From Rariglobus sp041662485 (GTDB lineage Bacteria > Verrucomicrobiota > Verrucomicrobiia > Opitutales > Opitutaceae): a stretch of DNA of 64,000 nt. The DNA is taken from positions 3,359-67,358 of the forward strand of contig JBAZSJ010000026.1 in assembly GCA_041662485.1 (NCBI GenBank), given 5' to 3'. Within the stretch, counting starts at the first letter, position 1. Each line of letters begins with the position of its first letter. Of the stretch, positions 52,014 to 60,794 are shown piece after piece. The notes under the pieces are model-generated. The model saw only the letters and a program-made list of their open reading frames with translations, was not told where the DNA came from and did not search any database. The position numbers were made by a program, and so were the translations under genes.

Positions 52014-52487
52014 TCAAAGTTTGAGCACCTTCACGCCCGCGTCGGTCAGGAGCGGCTCGACGAGCGGGTCGTTGTTGTAATCGATGCGGTAGCGCACCTC
52101 GGCGATGCCGGAGGCGGCCATGATCTTCGCGCAGTTGATGCACGGAAAATGGGAAACGTAGGCGATGCCGCCCTCGACCGGACTGCCTCGGCGGGCGGCG
52201 TCGGCGATGGCGTTTTGCTCGGCGTGGACCGTCGCCTGCTCGTGGCCGTCGCGGAGCCGCGAGTGGTGCGGCGTGCCCGGGAGAAAGCCGTTGTAGCCGG
52301 CCGCGATGATGCGGTTCTTGCGATCCCCGCCGCTCACGATGACACAGCCCACGTGCAGGCGCTCGCAGGGCGAACGCGTGGCGATGAGCATGGTGGTCGC
52401 CATGAAATAATCGTCCCACGAGGGACGTCCGGGAAATTGCTGGGTGGCTTGGGCGATCAGGTCGACCGCGGAGCACGTTTCGCTCAT
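52014..52487 (-). CDS. dCMP deaminase/ComEB-type cytidine deaminase
   Basis: 157 residues. Zinc site HAEQNAIADAARRG with the catalytic Glu, and PCINCAKIMAASG for the two Cys ligands. WDDYFMATTMLIATRSPC and HVGCVIVSGGDRKNRIIAAGYNG are typical of the deoxycytidylate deaminase/ComEB group, which makes dUMP for thymidylate synthesis. ATG at 52487 chosen; longer frame is not conserved-looking. Divergent from the Nif3 gene. Confidence 0.9.
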   Translation of the reverse strand: MSETCSAVDLIAQATQQFPGRPSWDDYFMATTMLIATRSPCERLHVGCVIVSGGDRKNRIIAAGYNGFLPGTPHHSRLRDGHEQATVHAEQNAIADAARRGSPVEGGIAYVSHFPCINCAKIMAASGIAEVRYRIDYNNDPLVEPLLTDAGVKVLKL

Positions 52488-52585
52488 GAACGCATCGGTA
52501 GCTCCCGCGCGGAAAAATGCCACACCGAATCGCACCAGCCTCGTAAACGCTTGGCACCCGCCGCGCCCGCCTGCCACGCTGCCCC

Positions 52586-53338
52586 ATGCCTACGCTTCAG
52601 GATCTCGTCACCTATTGCGATGAACGCACGCGCCGCACCGCCTACAAGGATGCCCCCGGCGCGTTCAACGGGCTGCAGGTCGCCAACAACGGCCGCGTCA
52701 CCAAGATCGGCGCCGCCGTCGATGCGGGTGTCGCGCCCTTTCAGCAGGCGGTCGCTGCCGGCGTGGATTTTCTCATCGTTCACCACGGCATGTATTGGGA
52801 CATGCCTCGCCCGCTCACCGGCCCGGCCTACGACCGCGTTTCCACGCTCATGCGCGGCAACTGCGCGCTCTACTCGAATCACCTTCCGCTCGACGGACAC
52901 CCCGAGCTGGGCAACAACGCCCTGCTCGCCCGCCAGCTCGGACTCGATCCCGACCGCCCCTTCCTCGTTCGCGACGGCGAGTCCATCGGTCGCATCGCCA
53001 GCCGCAGCGGCCCGCGTTCCGCGTTGCGCGCCCAACTTGAAAAACTCTATCCGCGCGTCGTCGCCATCGAATACGGTAGCGAAGCGCCCGCGTCCGTCGC
53101 GTTTTGCAGCGGCAGCGGCAACAGCGCCATCCCCGAGCTTTTGCCCGCCGGCGTGGACACGCTCGTGACCGGCGAACTCCGAGAGGAATGGTTTAACACC
53201 GCCCAGGAGCAGAAGCTCAACCTCTACCTCTGCGGACACTACGCGACCGAAGTTCACGGAGTGAAGGCCCTCGCCGCCGAACTCAGCGCGAAGTTCGGCC
53301 TGCCGTGGGAGTTCATCGCCACGGACAACCCCCTGTAG
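52586..53338 (+). CDS. Nif3-like dinuclear metal centre protein
   Basis: 250 residues. Metal ligands in VDFLIVHHGMYWD (HH), SNHLPLDGHPELGNNA and near the C-terminus in CGHYATEVHGVKALA. Single Nif3 domain of the YbgI length, without the inserted PII-like domain of longer members. Forms hexamers in known cases. Proposed roles (GTP cyclohydrolase-like, quorum of metal) are unsettled. ATG at 52586. Confidence 0.92.
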   Translation: MPTLQDLVTYCDERTRRTAYKDAPGAFNGLQVANNGRVTKIGAAVDAGVAPFQQAVAAGVDFLIVHHGMYWDMPRPLTGPAYDRVSTLMRGNCALYSNHLPLDGHPELGNNALLARQLGLDPDRPFLVRDGESIGRIASRSGPRSALRAQLEKLYPRVVAIEYGSEAPASVAFCSGSGNSAIPELLPAGVDTLVTGELREEWFNTAQEQKLNLYLCGHYATEVHGVKALAAELSAKFGLPWEFIATDNPL

Positions 53339-53369
53339 GTGTTCACCCCGTTGACCTCGTTCTCACCGC

Positions 53370-54029
53370 GTGCATGCTCGCACGGTGCAACGCCGACTCG
53401 TTCCCGAGCTCCTCGACTCGCTCCCGCCCGATCACCCCGACGCGCTTCACAGCCGGCGCGACTTGCGCGTCATCAACCGCGTGATGGGCAACGCCCCGTG
53501 GTTTCGCGCGGCACTCGCCTCCCGTGTGCGTCCCGGAGAACGCGTGCTCGAACTCGGCTCCGGCACCGGCGAACTCGCCGCGGTTCTTCGCTCCGTCGCC
53601 CCGTTGTTCGACAGCATTGATCGCGTGCCTCGCCCGCCAGCATGGCCCGCCGACGCCCGCTGGCATCAGGCCGACATCATGGAATTCTCAGGCTGGAACG
53701 ATTACGTCGTCGTCATCGGCAATCTCATCCTCCACCACTTCGACGACACCGCCCTCCGCGCCCTCGGCAACGCCATCGGCCCCCACGTCCGCCTGCTCGT
53801 TTTTTCCGAACCCACGCGCAAACGTTTCAACCAGTGGATTTGGAACGTCGCCGCCCCGCTCGGCGGCGCGAACCACGTCACCCGTCACGACGGCCGCGTG
53901 AGCATCGCCGCCGGCTTTCGCCACGACGAACTGCCCCGCGTCCTCGGCCTCGATCCCGCCCTCTGGCATTGGGAAATCACCAACAGCTGGCTCGGCGCCT
54001 ACCGGATGATCGCCGAACGCAGATCATGA
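53370..54029 (+). CDS. Class I SAM-dependent methyltransferase (type III PKS set)
   Basis: 219 residues, GTG start (another GTG at 53385 is possible). Motif I LELGSGTGELAAVL, motif IV region VVVIGNLILHHFDD, and GANHVTRHDGRVSIAAGFRHDELP near the end. UbiE/COQ5-like small methyltransferase. First of three plus-strand genes with a flavoprotein and a type III PKS; such methyltransferases O- or C-methylate phenolic lipids. A family-2 REP pair separates it from the flavoprotein gene. Confidence 0.82.
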   Translation: MHARTVQRRLVPELLDSLPPDHPDALHSRRDLRVINRVMGNAPWFRAALASRVRPGERVLELGSGTGELAAVLRSVAPLFDSIDRVPRPPAWPADARWHQADIMEFSGWNDYVVVIGNLILHHFDDTALRALGNAIGPHVRLLVFSEPTRKRFNQWIWNVAAPLGGANHVTRHDGRVSIAAGFRHDELPRVLGLDPALWHWEITNSWLGAYRMIAERRS

Positions 54030-54058
54030 CCAACGCATACTCAAATCCGTTGATCGCA

Positions 54059-54148
54059 GGTAGGGCGGGACCGCTGGGCCCGCCGCGACTAAGGACGCCT
54101 GATTTCATTCGCGTGTCCAACCGGGCGGCCCAGCGGTCCGCCCCTACC
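54059..54148. repeat. REP family-2 pair
   Basis: GGTAGGGCGGGACCGCTGGG on the left and the inverted GTAGGGGCGGACCGCTGGG on the right, with about 45 bases between. It lies inside the presumed biosynthetic operon, 30 bases after the methyltransferase stop. Confidence 0.85.
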
Positions 54149-54179
54149 TTTGATCCCTCAAAAACAAAATGTCTTTGCG

Positions 54180-55211
54180 ATGACCTCCGCGTCCATGCAA
54201 CCCGTTGAAATCGTCGGCGGCGGCCTCGCCGGACTTTCCCTCGGCCTCGCCCTGCGTCACGCCGGAGTTGCCGTGACCATCATCGAGGCGGGCGCTTATC
54301 CGCGGCATCGCGTCTGCGGCGAGTTCATCGCCGGCCTCGCGCCATCCACCATCGAACGCCTCGGCCTCGCTCCTTTCCTTGCCGACGCCCTTCATCACCG
54401 CGAAGTCGCCTGGTTCCGACACGACCAACCGCTCCGCCGGCAGACACTTCCCCATCCCGCCCTCGCGATCAGCCGCCAAACCCTCGATGAGCGCCTCGCC
54501 ACCGCCTTCGTGTCCGCCGGAGGACACTTGCGCACGCAAACCCGCGCCGATCTCACCGCCGCTCCCGCCGGCCGCGTCTTTGCCACCGGTCGCCGTCCCG
54601 CCCGCCCGGAATGGATCGGCCTGAAATGCCATGCGCTCAACCTCCCGTTGACCGCCGAACTCGAACTCCACCTCGGCGACAACGCCTATGTCGGCCTCTG
54701 CGCGGTCGGCGACGGCCGCGTCAACGTCTCCGGCCTGTTCCGCCAGCGCGCGGGCCTCGCGGTTTCGCGCGAAACCGCCCTGCCCGCCTATCTGCACGCC
54801 GTCGGCTTATCCGCACTCGCCGACCGCCTCGCCGCCGTCGAGATTGATCCCGACTCTTTTTCGGCCGTCGCCGGACTCGGTTTTTCAAAACCATCCGCGC
54901 AGACGGACCGCCTCGTGATCGGCGACACCTATGCGATGACGCCGCCCTTCACCGGCAACGGCATGGCCATGGCCTTCCAAAGCGCGGAACAGGCTCTCGA
55001 TCCGTTGCTCGCATGGTCGCGCGGCGAAGCCTCGTGGGAAACAACCCTGCGCACCACGCATCGCCGCCTCCGCTCCCTTTTTCGCGTCCGTCTCGCCTCT
55101 GCGTCCGCCCTGCACCCGTTCCTTTTCAAACCCGCCCGCCAACGCTGGCTCGCGACCGCCAGCCGCCTCCGTCTGCTGCCTTTGCGCCCGCTTTACAACG
55201 CCACCCACTGA
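54180..55211 (+). CDS. FAD-dependent oxidoreductase (geranylgeranyl-reductase/hydroxylase-like)
   Basis: 343 residues. N-terminal Rossmann GxGxxG in VEIVGGGLAGLSLGLALR, then HRVCGEFIAGLAPSTIERLG and the second FAD motif RLVIGDTYAMTPPFTGNGM. Belongs to the PHBH/UbiH/geranylgeranyl reductase group. With a type III PKS and a methyltransferase beside it, hydroxylation or reduction of an alkyl-phenol is the likely reaction. Starts at 54180 or 54195 (MQPVEIVGGG); both keep the FAD motif. Confidence 0.82.
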   Translation: MTSASMQPVEIVGGGLAGLSLGLALRHAGVAVTIIEAGAYPRHRVCGEFIAGLAPSTIERLGLAPFLADALHHREVAWFRHDQPLRRQTLPHPALAISRQTLDERLATAFVSAGGHLRTQTRADLTAAPAGRVFATGRRPARPEWIGLKCHALNLPLTAELELHLGDNAYVGLCAVGDGRVNVSGLFRQRAGLAVSRETALPAYLHAVGLSALADRLAAVEIDPDSFSAVAGLGFSKPSAQTDRLVIGDTYAMTPPFTGNGMAMAFQSAEQALDPLLAWSRGEASWETTLRTTHRRLRSLFRVRLASASALHPFLFKPARQRWLATASRLRLLPLRPLYNATH

Positions 55212-55231
55212 TCGTCCGTCCCGACCCGCCC

Positions 55232-56272
55232 ATGTATCTCCACGCCCTCGCCACCGCCGTGCCGCCGACCGCCTTCACCCAGCCGGAGTGCTGGCAACTC
55301 ATCAACCGTTCGAGTTCGCGCCAGCGACTCTCCGATCGCTCGCTCGTGATGCTCGAATCCGTGTTGAGCGGCGACAGCGGTATCAACCGGCGTCACTTCG
55401 CCGCGCCCGACATGGAGCGAGTTTTCGACTACACGCCCGACCAGCTCAACGATCTCTTCCGCGCCGCCGCCCCCGAACTCGCCGGACGCGCGCTCACCGC
55501 CGCGCTCACCCAGGCCGGACTCCGCCCGTCGCAACTCGACGCCCTTCTCATCTGCACCTGCACCGGCTACCTTTGCCCCGGCGTCACCAGCTACGTCGCC
55601 GAGCAGCTCGGCCTGCGGCCTAACGCCTTTCTTCAGGACATCGTCGGCCTCGGTTGCGGCGCCGCCGTGCCCACCTTGCGCGCGGTCAACGCCGTGCTCG
55701 CCGCCCAGCCCGACGCCATCGTCGCCTGTGTCGCCGTCGAGATTTGCTCCGCCGCCTTTTACCTCGACGATGATCCCGGCGTGCTCATCAGCGCCTGTCT
55801 CTTCGGCGACGGCGCGGCCGCGAGCATCTGGAAATCCACGCCCGGCCCGCAAGGCGTGCGCTGCCACGGCTTCAACACCCTTCACCGCCCGCAGGACCGC
55901 GACAAACTCCGCTTCGAGACGCGCAACGGAAAGCTCCGCAATCTCCTCCACAAAACTGTGCCCGCGCTCGCCGCCGACGCCGTCTCGCACCTGCTCGCCG
56001 CCGAACCGTTCGGCGCGAAGCCCATCGGCCGCATCATCGCCCACCCCGGCGGACGCGAGGTAATCAAGGCCATCGAGACCACCCTGCCCGCCTATCCGCT
56101 CGACGCCACCCGCCGCGTGTTGCGCGACTGCGGCAACATGAGCAGCCCCTCCGTCCTCTTCGCGTTGCAGGAGGCGCTCCGCGACGGCCGCCCCGAAACC
56201 GATCACGATTGGTGGCTCGTCAGCTTCGGCGCCGGCTTCAGCGCGCACGGCTGCCGGATCAGCTCCGTCTGA
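55232..56272 (+). CDS. Type III polyketide synthase (chalcone/stilbene synthase-like)
   Basis: 346 residues, full length. Thiolase-fold catalytic triad: C142 in IVGLGCGAAVP, H271 in IIAHPGGREV, N302 in DCGNMSSPSVLFAL. Condenses malonyl-CoA on an acyl or aroyl starter. DALLICTCTGYLCPGVTSYV and GFSAHGC at the end fit bacterial type III PKS making alkylresorcinols or alkylpyrones. It follows the flavoprotein gene by 20 bases. Starter length cannot be judged from sequence alone. Confidence 0.92.
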   Translation: MYLHALATAVPPTAFTQPECWQLINRSSSRQRLSDRSLVMLESVLSGDSGINRRHFAAPDMERVFDYTPDQLNDLFRAAAPELAGRALTAALTQAGLRPSQLDALLICTCTGYLCPGVTSYVAEQLGLRPNAFLQDIVGLGCGAAVPTLRAVNAVLAAQPDAIVACVAVEICSAAFYLDDDPGVLISACLFGDGAAASIWKSTPGPQGVRCHGFNTLHRPQDRDKLRFETRNGKLRNLLHKTVPALAADAVSHLLAAEPFGAKPIGRIIAHPGGREVIKAIETTLPAYPLDATRRVLRDCGNMSSPSVLFALQEALRDGRPETDHDWWLVSFGAGFSAHGCRISSV

Positions 56273-56409
56273 AGTAAGCATCCCCGGGCAAGTTCCGGGG
56301 CATTTCCGATGTAGGAGCCCATTTATGGGCGATTCGTGGGAGCGAGCTTGCTCGCGATTCCGATCCTCGCGAGCAAGCTCGCTCCCACCTCCCAACCAGC
56401 CGAAGCAAG
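56273..56409. repeat. Composite repeat, copy 2 (137 bp)
   Basis: Starts AGTAAGCATCCCC right after the PKS stop and ends CCGAAGCAAG. Same three-part structure as 43094-43230, including the family-1 pair at 56336-56388; only scattered substitutions and short indels. The remaining 94 bases before aroQ show no further feature. Confidence 0.88.
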
Positions 56410-56503
56410 CTTCGTATCGGTAGTCCGGGGTATTGGACCCATATCGAATAAAGAAGAGGCGTGACGCCTCCCCGCGTTGTCCTGTAAAGCCTTCGTCGCA
56501 CCG

Positions 56504-56932
56504 ATGAAAACCATCGCCATCCTCAACGGCCCCAACCTCGACCGCCTCGGCAAACGCGAACCGGAGATCTACGGACACGCCACGCTCGCCGATCTCGAGG
56601 CGTCCCTGCGCGCCGAATTCGGCTCATCGGCGAAACTCGAATTCTTCCAGTCCAACCACGAAGGCGTGCTCATCGACAAGATCGCCGCCCTCGCCGACGC
56701 GAAGATCGACGGCCTCGTCCTCAACGGCGGCGCCTTCACCCATACCAGCGTCGCCCTGCGTGACGCGCTCGCCGGCGCGCACATCCCGACCGTCGAGGTT
56801 CACATCTCCAATCTCTACAAGCGCGAGGAATTCCGCCACGTCTCGCTCACCGCGCCCATCGCCGTCGCCGTGATCACCGGGCTCGGGCTCGAAGGCTACT
56901 TCGCCGCGGTCCGCTACTTCCTGAAAAAGTGA
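56504..56932 (+). CDS. aroQ: Type II 3-dehydroquinate dehydratase
   Basis: 142 residues, full length. Third step of the shikimate pathway. ILNGPNLDRLGKREPEIYG near the start (with the catalytic Tyr in EIYG), FFQSNHEGVLIDKI, NGGAFTHTSVALRDAL, and the C-terminal VEVHISNLYKREEFRHVS. Start at 56504. Its TGA overlaps the GTG start of the NusG-like gene (GTGA). Confidence 0.96.
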   Translation: MKTIAILNGPNLDRLGKREPEIYGHATLADLEASLRAEFGSSAKLEFFQSNHEGVLIDKIAALADAKIDGLVLNGGAFTHTSVALRDALAGAHIPTVEVHISNLYKREEFRHVSLTAPIAVAVITGLGLEGYFAAVRYFLKK

Positions 56933-57447
56933 TCGCCGCCCCCGCCACCTCCACCGCTGTGGACGTTCGCTGGTTCGTGTGCCACACGAAACCGCGCTGC
57001 GAAAAAAAATTTGCCGCGCTTCTCAAGGCCGAGAATTTCGAGCACTACCTGCCGCTCGTCACGAGCGTGAAACGCTACGGCAAATCCACCAAGCGCTTCA
57101 CCAAGCCGCTCTTCCCCGGCTACGTCTTCGCCAACGTCGTCCTCGGCTCGAAAAGCCGCATCTACGAGCAGGACCTGCTCGCGCGCGCCATTCCCGTCGA
57201 GCACGAGACGAAGTTCCTCCGCCAGCTCGAAGACGTGCGTTTGATCGTGGCGTCGGGTCTCGAACTCACGGTCCGTCCTCTCATGAAGCGCGGCACCCGC
57301 GTGCGTGTGAGCAGCGGACCATTGTGGGGACTCGAAGGTGTCGTGGACGATCCGGCCAATCCCAAAGGCATCGTCCTCTGCGTGGACGTTCTCCAACAAG
57401 GCCTGCTCGTGAAGCTGCCCTTGGAAAGCCTCGAAATCCTAAACTAG
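56929..57447 (+). CDS. NusG/RfaH-family transcription factor paralogue
   Basis: 172 residues, GTG start overlapping aroQ. NGN domain: WFVCHTKPRCEKKFAALLKA, FEHYLPLVTSVKRYGKSTKR, PLFPGYVFANVVL; KOW domain: VRPLMKRGTRVRVSSGPLWG, LEGVVDDPANPKG. The short form with only NGN and KOW, closer to specialised NusG paralogues than to housekeeping NusG, which usually sits with secE and ribosomal genes. RfaH-like factors usually act on long polysaccharide or polyketide operons; no such operon is adjacent. The TAG stop lies at the left end of MITE copy B. Confidence 0.85.
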   Translation: MIAAPATSTAVDVRWFVCHTKPRCEKKFAALLKAENFEHYLPLVTSVKRYGKSTKRFTKPLFPGYVFANVVLGSKSRIYEQDLLARAIPVEHETKFLRQLEDVRLIVASGLELTVRPLMKRGTRVRVSSGPLWGLEGVVDDPANPKGIVLCVDVLQQGLLVKLPLESLEILN

Positions 57448-57570
57448 CATTTTAAATAAAACTGTAGCCACTCTGGATTGATGTAGCCGGGGTCGCTGAC
57501 CCCGGTTCCCCCTGGAAGTGTTACCCGGACCGGGGTCACCGACCCCGGCTACAACTTTACTTGAACTGCT
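57446..57570. repeat. MITE-like element, copy B, with a different palindromic core
   Basis: Ends read AGCATTTTAAATAAAACTGT and, on the minus strand, AGCAGTTCAAGTAAAGTTGT, both running into AGCC; these match the ends of copy A (6728-6879). The core is unlike copy A: two units of GTAGCCGGGGTC..GACCCCGG face each other, forming a strong hairpin with GTAG heads. It overlaps the stop of the NusG-like gene. Confidence 0.8.
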
Positions 57571-57589
57571 CCCAGCCGCCACCGCTCAG

Positions 57590-58144
57590 TCAGTGTCCCA
57601 GCGCGTGCAACCAGGCCGGCGCATGCAGCCAAACCTGATGGATTCCGTGCATCGTCGCGCAGGCCGCCAGCGCCGCCGCCGTGTCGTCCACCGCCACGCC
57701 CCAGCCCGCGGGCAGATCCTGAAGTTTGCTGATCCCAAAAGGCTTCGTGATGTCGAAAAGCCGGAACAGCGCGAAGCCCGCGAGAAATACCGACCACGGC
57801 ATCGCCCACCCCGGCACCACGTCGCCAAACGACTGCCATCCGAGAAAACACAGCGGTATCGCGACAAACTCGTCGAGCACCACTTCGCCCGGATCGCGCT
57901 TGCCGAGCCGGAACTCCGCCTCGCCGCACATCGCCACCGCAAAATACACGCCGATCGCGCTGAAAAATAAATTCTCCAACGTGTTCAGCTGCCAGAAAAA
58001 CACCGTGAAATACAGCAGCCCCGCCACCGAGCCCCACGTGCCGGGCGCATGCCGCGCTCGCCCGAACGGGCCCACGCGCGCGATGGAGATCACCATGCTC
58101 GACGGCAGGAAGCGCGGCCAGATCGGTTGACGCAGCCTCATCAT
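57590..58144 (-). CDS. pgpA: Phosphatidylglycerophosphatase A
   Basis: 184 residues. Dephosphorylates phosphatidylglycerol-phosphate in membrane lipid synthesis. Motifs HAPGTWGSVAGLL, DEFVAIPLCFLGW (the conserved DE) and FRLFDITKPFGISKLQDLPAGWGVAVDD; three to four membrane segments. The ATG at 58144 overlaps pgsA's stop (ATGA), so it is coupled to the gene that makes its substrate. Confidence 0.92.
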   Translation of the reverse strand: MMRLRQPIWPRFLPSSMVISIARVGPFGRARHAPGTWGSVAGLLYFTVFFWQLNTLENLFFSAIGVYFAVAMCGEAEFRLGKRDPGEVVLDEFVAIPLCFLGWQSFGDVVPGWAMPWSVFLAGFALFRLFDITKPFGISKLQDLPAGWGVAVDDTAAALAACATMHGIHQVWLHAPAWLHALGH

Positions 58145-58728
58145 GTCTGCTCGTCGAAAACCACCGCCTGATACTTCACGATATAATCCCACCCCGACCG
58201 CACCGTGAAATAGACGCCGAGGATGAACAGCCCCATGCCCGTGTAGTGGATGTAGCTCGCGTAGGGCGAAAAATCCAGGTTCAGCCAGCCGGCGACGTCG
58301 TCCTGAAGCATCGGCACGAAAAGCAGGAAACCCACCGCGATGAGTTGAGTGAGGGTCTTGGTTTTTCCTCCGCGCTCCGCCGCCACGATCACGCCCTTGG
58401 CCGCCGCCATCATGCGCATGCCCGAAACGAGAAATTCGCGGCAGAGCACGATCAGCACCCAGTAGATCGGCAGCACCTGCAGCTCGACAAACGCGATCAT
58501 GATGCCGATCACGAAAATCTTGTCGGTCAGCGCGTCCATGAACTTCCCGAAAGTCGAAAGCAGCTTCTGCTTCCGCGCGATGTAGCCGTCGAGCCAGTCG
58601 CCCACCGCGGCCGCGATGAACAGCCAGAACGCCAGCGTGGCCGCCCCCGTCCAATGCTGATACATCAGCCATACCACCAAAAACATCAGCGGAATGCGCG
58701 AAAGGGTGATGCGGTTGGGTAGGTTCAT
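58141..58728 (-). CDS. pgsA: CDP-diacylglycerol-glycerol-3-phosphate 3-phosphatidyltransferase
   Basis: 195 residues, several membrane segments. The CDP-alcohol phosphatidyltransferase signature is DWLDGYIARKQKLLSTFGKF then MDALTDK, that is DGx2ARx8Gx3Dx3D. Makes phosphatidylglycerol-phosphate, which the overlapping pgpA product then dephosphorylates. The start at 58728 gives MNLPNRITLSRI, the usual beginning. Confidence 0.94.
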   Translation of the reverse strand: MNLPNRITLSRIPLMFLVVWLMYQHWTGAATLAFWLFIAAAVGDWLDGYIARKQKLLSTFGKFMDALTDKIFVIGIMIAFVELQVLPIYWVLIVLCREFLVSGMRMMAAAKGVIVAAERGGKTKTLTQLIAVGFLLFVPMLQDDVAGWLNLDFSPYASYIHYTGMGLFILGVYFTVRSGWDYIVKYQAVVFDEQT

Positions 58729-58839
58729 ATGGGCCCGGGAAGACGCCGACGAGAGAACGCGGTGGCCGCAAAAGCAACCCCGGAAACGTGACATTTGGTT
58801 CTCGCCCCGCCGCTTCCACCGCCAATGCTGCGGGTGCTT

Positions 58840-59319
58840 ATGCGTCATTGCATTTATCCCGGCACGTTCGACCCCATCACCTACGGCCATCTCGATGTCC
58901 TGGGCCGGGCGGCAAAGCTTTTTGACCACGTCACGGTGGCCATCGCGCACAACCCCGGAAAAAACCCGGCGTTTTCCCCGGAGGAGCGTCTCGCCCTGGT
59001 CCAGGCCAACATCGCGAAATACCCGCACGTCTCCGCCACGATCTTCGACGGTCTGCTCGTCGAGTTTGCCGTCCAGCAGAAGGCCGACGCGATCATCCGC
59101 GGCCTGCGCGCCCTCTCCGACTTCGAGTTTGAGTTCAACATGGCCCTCATGAACCGCCATCTGGAGCCGCGCATCGAAACGCTCTTCGTCATGCCCAACG
59201 AGCAGTTCAGCTACACCAGCTCCTCGCTCGTCAAGCAGGTCGCCCGCTATGGCGGGAACGTGACCAACTTCGTCCCGGACGACGTCGCCGCCGCCCTCAA
59301 GGTCGCCTTCGCGAAGTAA
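58840..59319 (+). CDS. coaD: Phosphopantetheine adenylyltransferase
   Basis: 159 residues. Fourth step of coenzyme A synthesis. YPGTFDPITYGHLDVLGRAA carries the T/HxGH nucleotidyl-transferase motif; RGLRALSDFEFEFNMALMNR and the SSSLVKQVARYGG adenylate loop are present. The start at 58840 (MRHCIYPGTFDP) is the usual one; 58825 is an alternative that adds five residues. Divergent from pgsA. Confidence 0.95.
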   Translation: MRHCIYPGTFDPITYGHLDVLGRAAKLFDHVTVAIAHNPGKNPAFSPEERLALVQANIAKYPHVSATIFDGLLVEFAVQQKADAIIRGLRALSDFEFEFNMALMNRHLEPRIETLFVMPNEQFSYTSSSLVKQVARYGGNVTNFVPDDVAAALKVAFAK

Positions 59320-59437
59320 CCTCGAACCCCTCCGTGCGTCCCTGTTGCCGGACGGTTCTGCATTGCACCCGCTCCCGCGAGGGAAGAAAAAACGGGTTTC
59401 ATTTGCATTCGGTTCCGTTCGTTCCCCCCTTTTCAAC

Positions 59438-60784
59438 ATGGCGAAATCAGGCAACTCCAGGACTTGGCTCCTCGTTCTCATCCTCGCGGCCGCCGCCGGC
59501 GCGGGCGGTTATTACTGGTGGAACGCCGGCGCCTCCCCTCCTCCCGAGTTCTCCACCACCCCCATCACCCGCGGTGACATCGTCCAGTCCGTCACCGCCA
59601 CCGGCACCCTTCAGCCCGTCACCACCGTCGACGTCAGCTCCCAGATCTCCGGCCTCGTCCGCGAGGTGAAGGTCGACTACAACTCCGTCGTCAAAAAAGG
59701 CGACCTGCTCGCCCGCATCGATCCCGCCACCTACGAATCGAAGCTCAACCAGGCCAAGGCCCAGTTTTCCAACACCCAGGCCAACTATCGGCTCGTCAAG
59801 CTCAATACCGAGCGCACCCGGACCCTCCGCGCCCAGAAGCTCGTCTCCCAACAGGAGCTCGACCAGGCCGAGGCGCTCCTCTCCCAGGCCGAAGCCCAGC
59901 TCAAGATCCAGCAGGCCTCCGTCGACAACGCCAAGGTCGACCTCGACCGCTGCGACATTTTCTCCCCCATCGACGGCATCGTCCTCGACCGCCAGACCGA
60001 CGTCGGCAAGACCGTCGCCGCCAGCCTCAACGCCCCCACCCTCTTCACCCTCGCCGCCGACCTCACCAAGATGCAGATCGACACCGCCGTCTCCGAGGCC
60101 GACATCGGCAGCGTCTCCGACGGCCAGCCCGTGAACTTCACCGTCGACGCCTACCCCAACCGCCAGTTCACCGGCCGCGTATCCCAGATCCGCAACTCCC
60201 CCGTCACCCAGCAAAACGTCGTCACCTACGCCACCATCATCGACGTCTCCAACGACGAGCTGAAGCTCAAGCCCGGCATGACCGCCAACGTCTCCATCAT
60301 CGTCGCCCGCCGCGAAAACACCCTCCGCCTCCCCAACAGCGCCCTCCGCGTCCGCATCCCCGAGTCGCTCCTTCCCGAATCTCCCGCCGAGGACAAGAAC
60401 CCCGCCGCCTCCCGTGAACAGATCCGCCAGGTCATGATCGACGCCGGCGTCAACCCGCGCTCCCGGCACATCGACCCCGACGCCCTCGCCCGCCTCGTCC
60501 AGCTCGCCAAGGACCGCGGCATCACCCTTCCAGACCGCATCATCCATCCCGACGCCGACACCGGCGTCGTCGTCCACACCGTCTACAAACTCGCCGGCAC
60601 GCCCGAGTCCCCCAAGGTCGTCCCCGTCACCGTCAAAACGGGCATCACCGACGGCATCGTCACCGAGATCGTCTCCGGTCTCTCCGAAAACGCCCCCGTC
60701 ATCACCAACGCCTACGTCCCCGACGCCGCCGCCGCGGCCGGCTCGTCCCCCGCCAATCCCTTCGGCGGTTCCCGTCGTCGCTGA
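59438..60784 (+). CDS. MacA-type periplasmic adaptor (membrane fusion protein)
   Basis: 448 residues. N-terminal anchor WLLVLILAAAAGAGGYYWW, then the barrel-sandwich lipoyl halves GDIVQSVTATGTLQPV and VVKKGDLLARIDPATYES, a long alpha-hairpin (TERTRTLRAQKLVSQQELDQ, KIQQASVDNAKVDLDR), and a beta-barrel with DIFSPIDGIVLDRQTDVGKT. A loop (about 315-385) before the last domain is longer than usual and includes a helical insertion (REQIRQVMIDAGVNPRSRH). First gene of an efflux operon with ABC ATPase and permease. Confidence 0.9.
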   Translation: MAKSGNSRTWLLVLILAAAAGAGGYYWWNAGASPPPEFSTTPITRGDIVQSVTATGTLQPVTTVDVSSQISGLVREVKVDYNSVVKKGDLLARIDPATYESKLNQAKAQFSNTQANYRLVKLNTERTRTLRAQKLVSQQELDQAEALLSQAEAQLKIQQASVDNAKVDLDRCDIFSPIDGIVLDRQTDVGKTVAASLNAPTLFTLAADLTKMQIDTAVSEADIGSVSDGQPVNFTVDAYPNRQFTGRVSQIRNSPVTQQNVVTYATIIDVSNDELKLKPGMTANVSIIVARRENTLRLPNSALRVRIPESLLPESPAEDKNPAASREQIRQVMIDAGVNPRSRHIDPDALARLVQLAKDRGITLPDRIIHPDADTGVVVHTVYKLAGTPESPKVVPVTVKTGITDGIVTEIVSGLSENAPVITNAYVPDAAAAAGSSPANPFGGSRRR

Positions 60785-60794
60785 CCGCCCCGTC

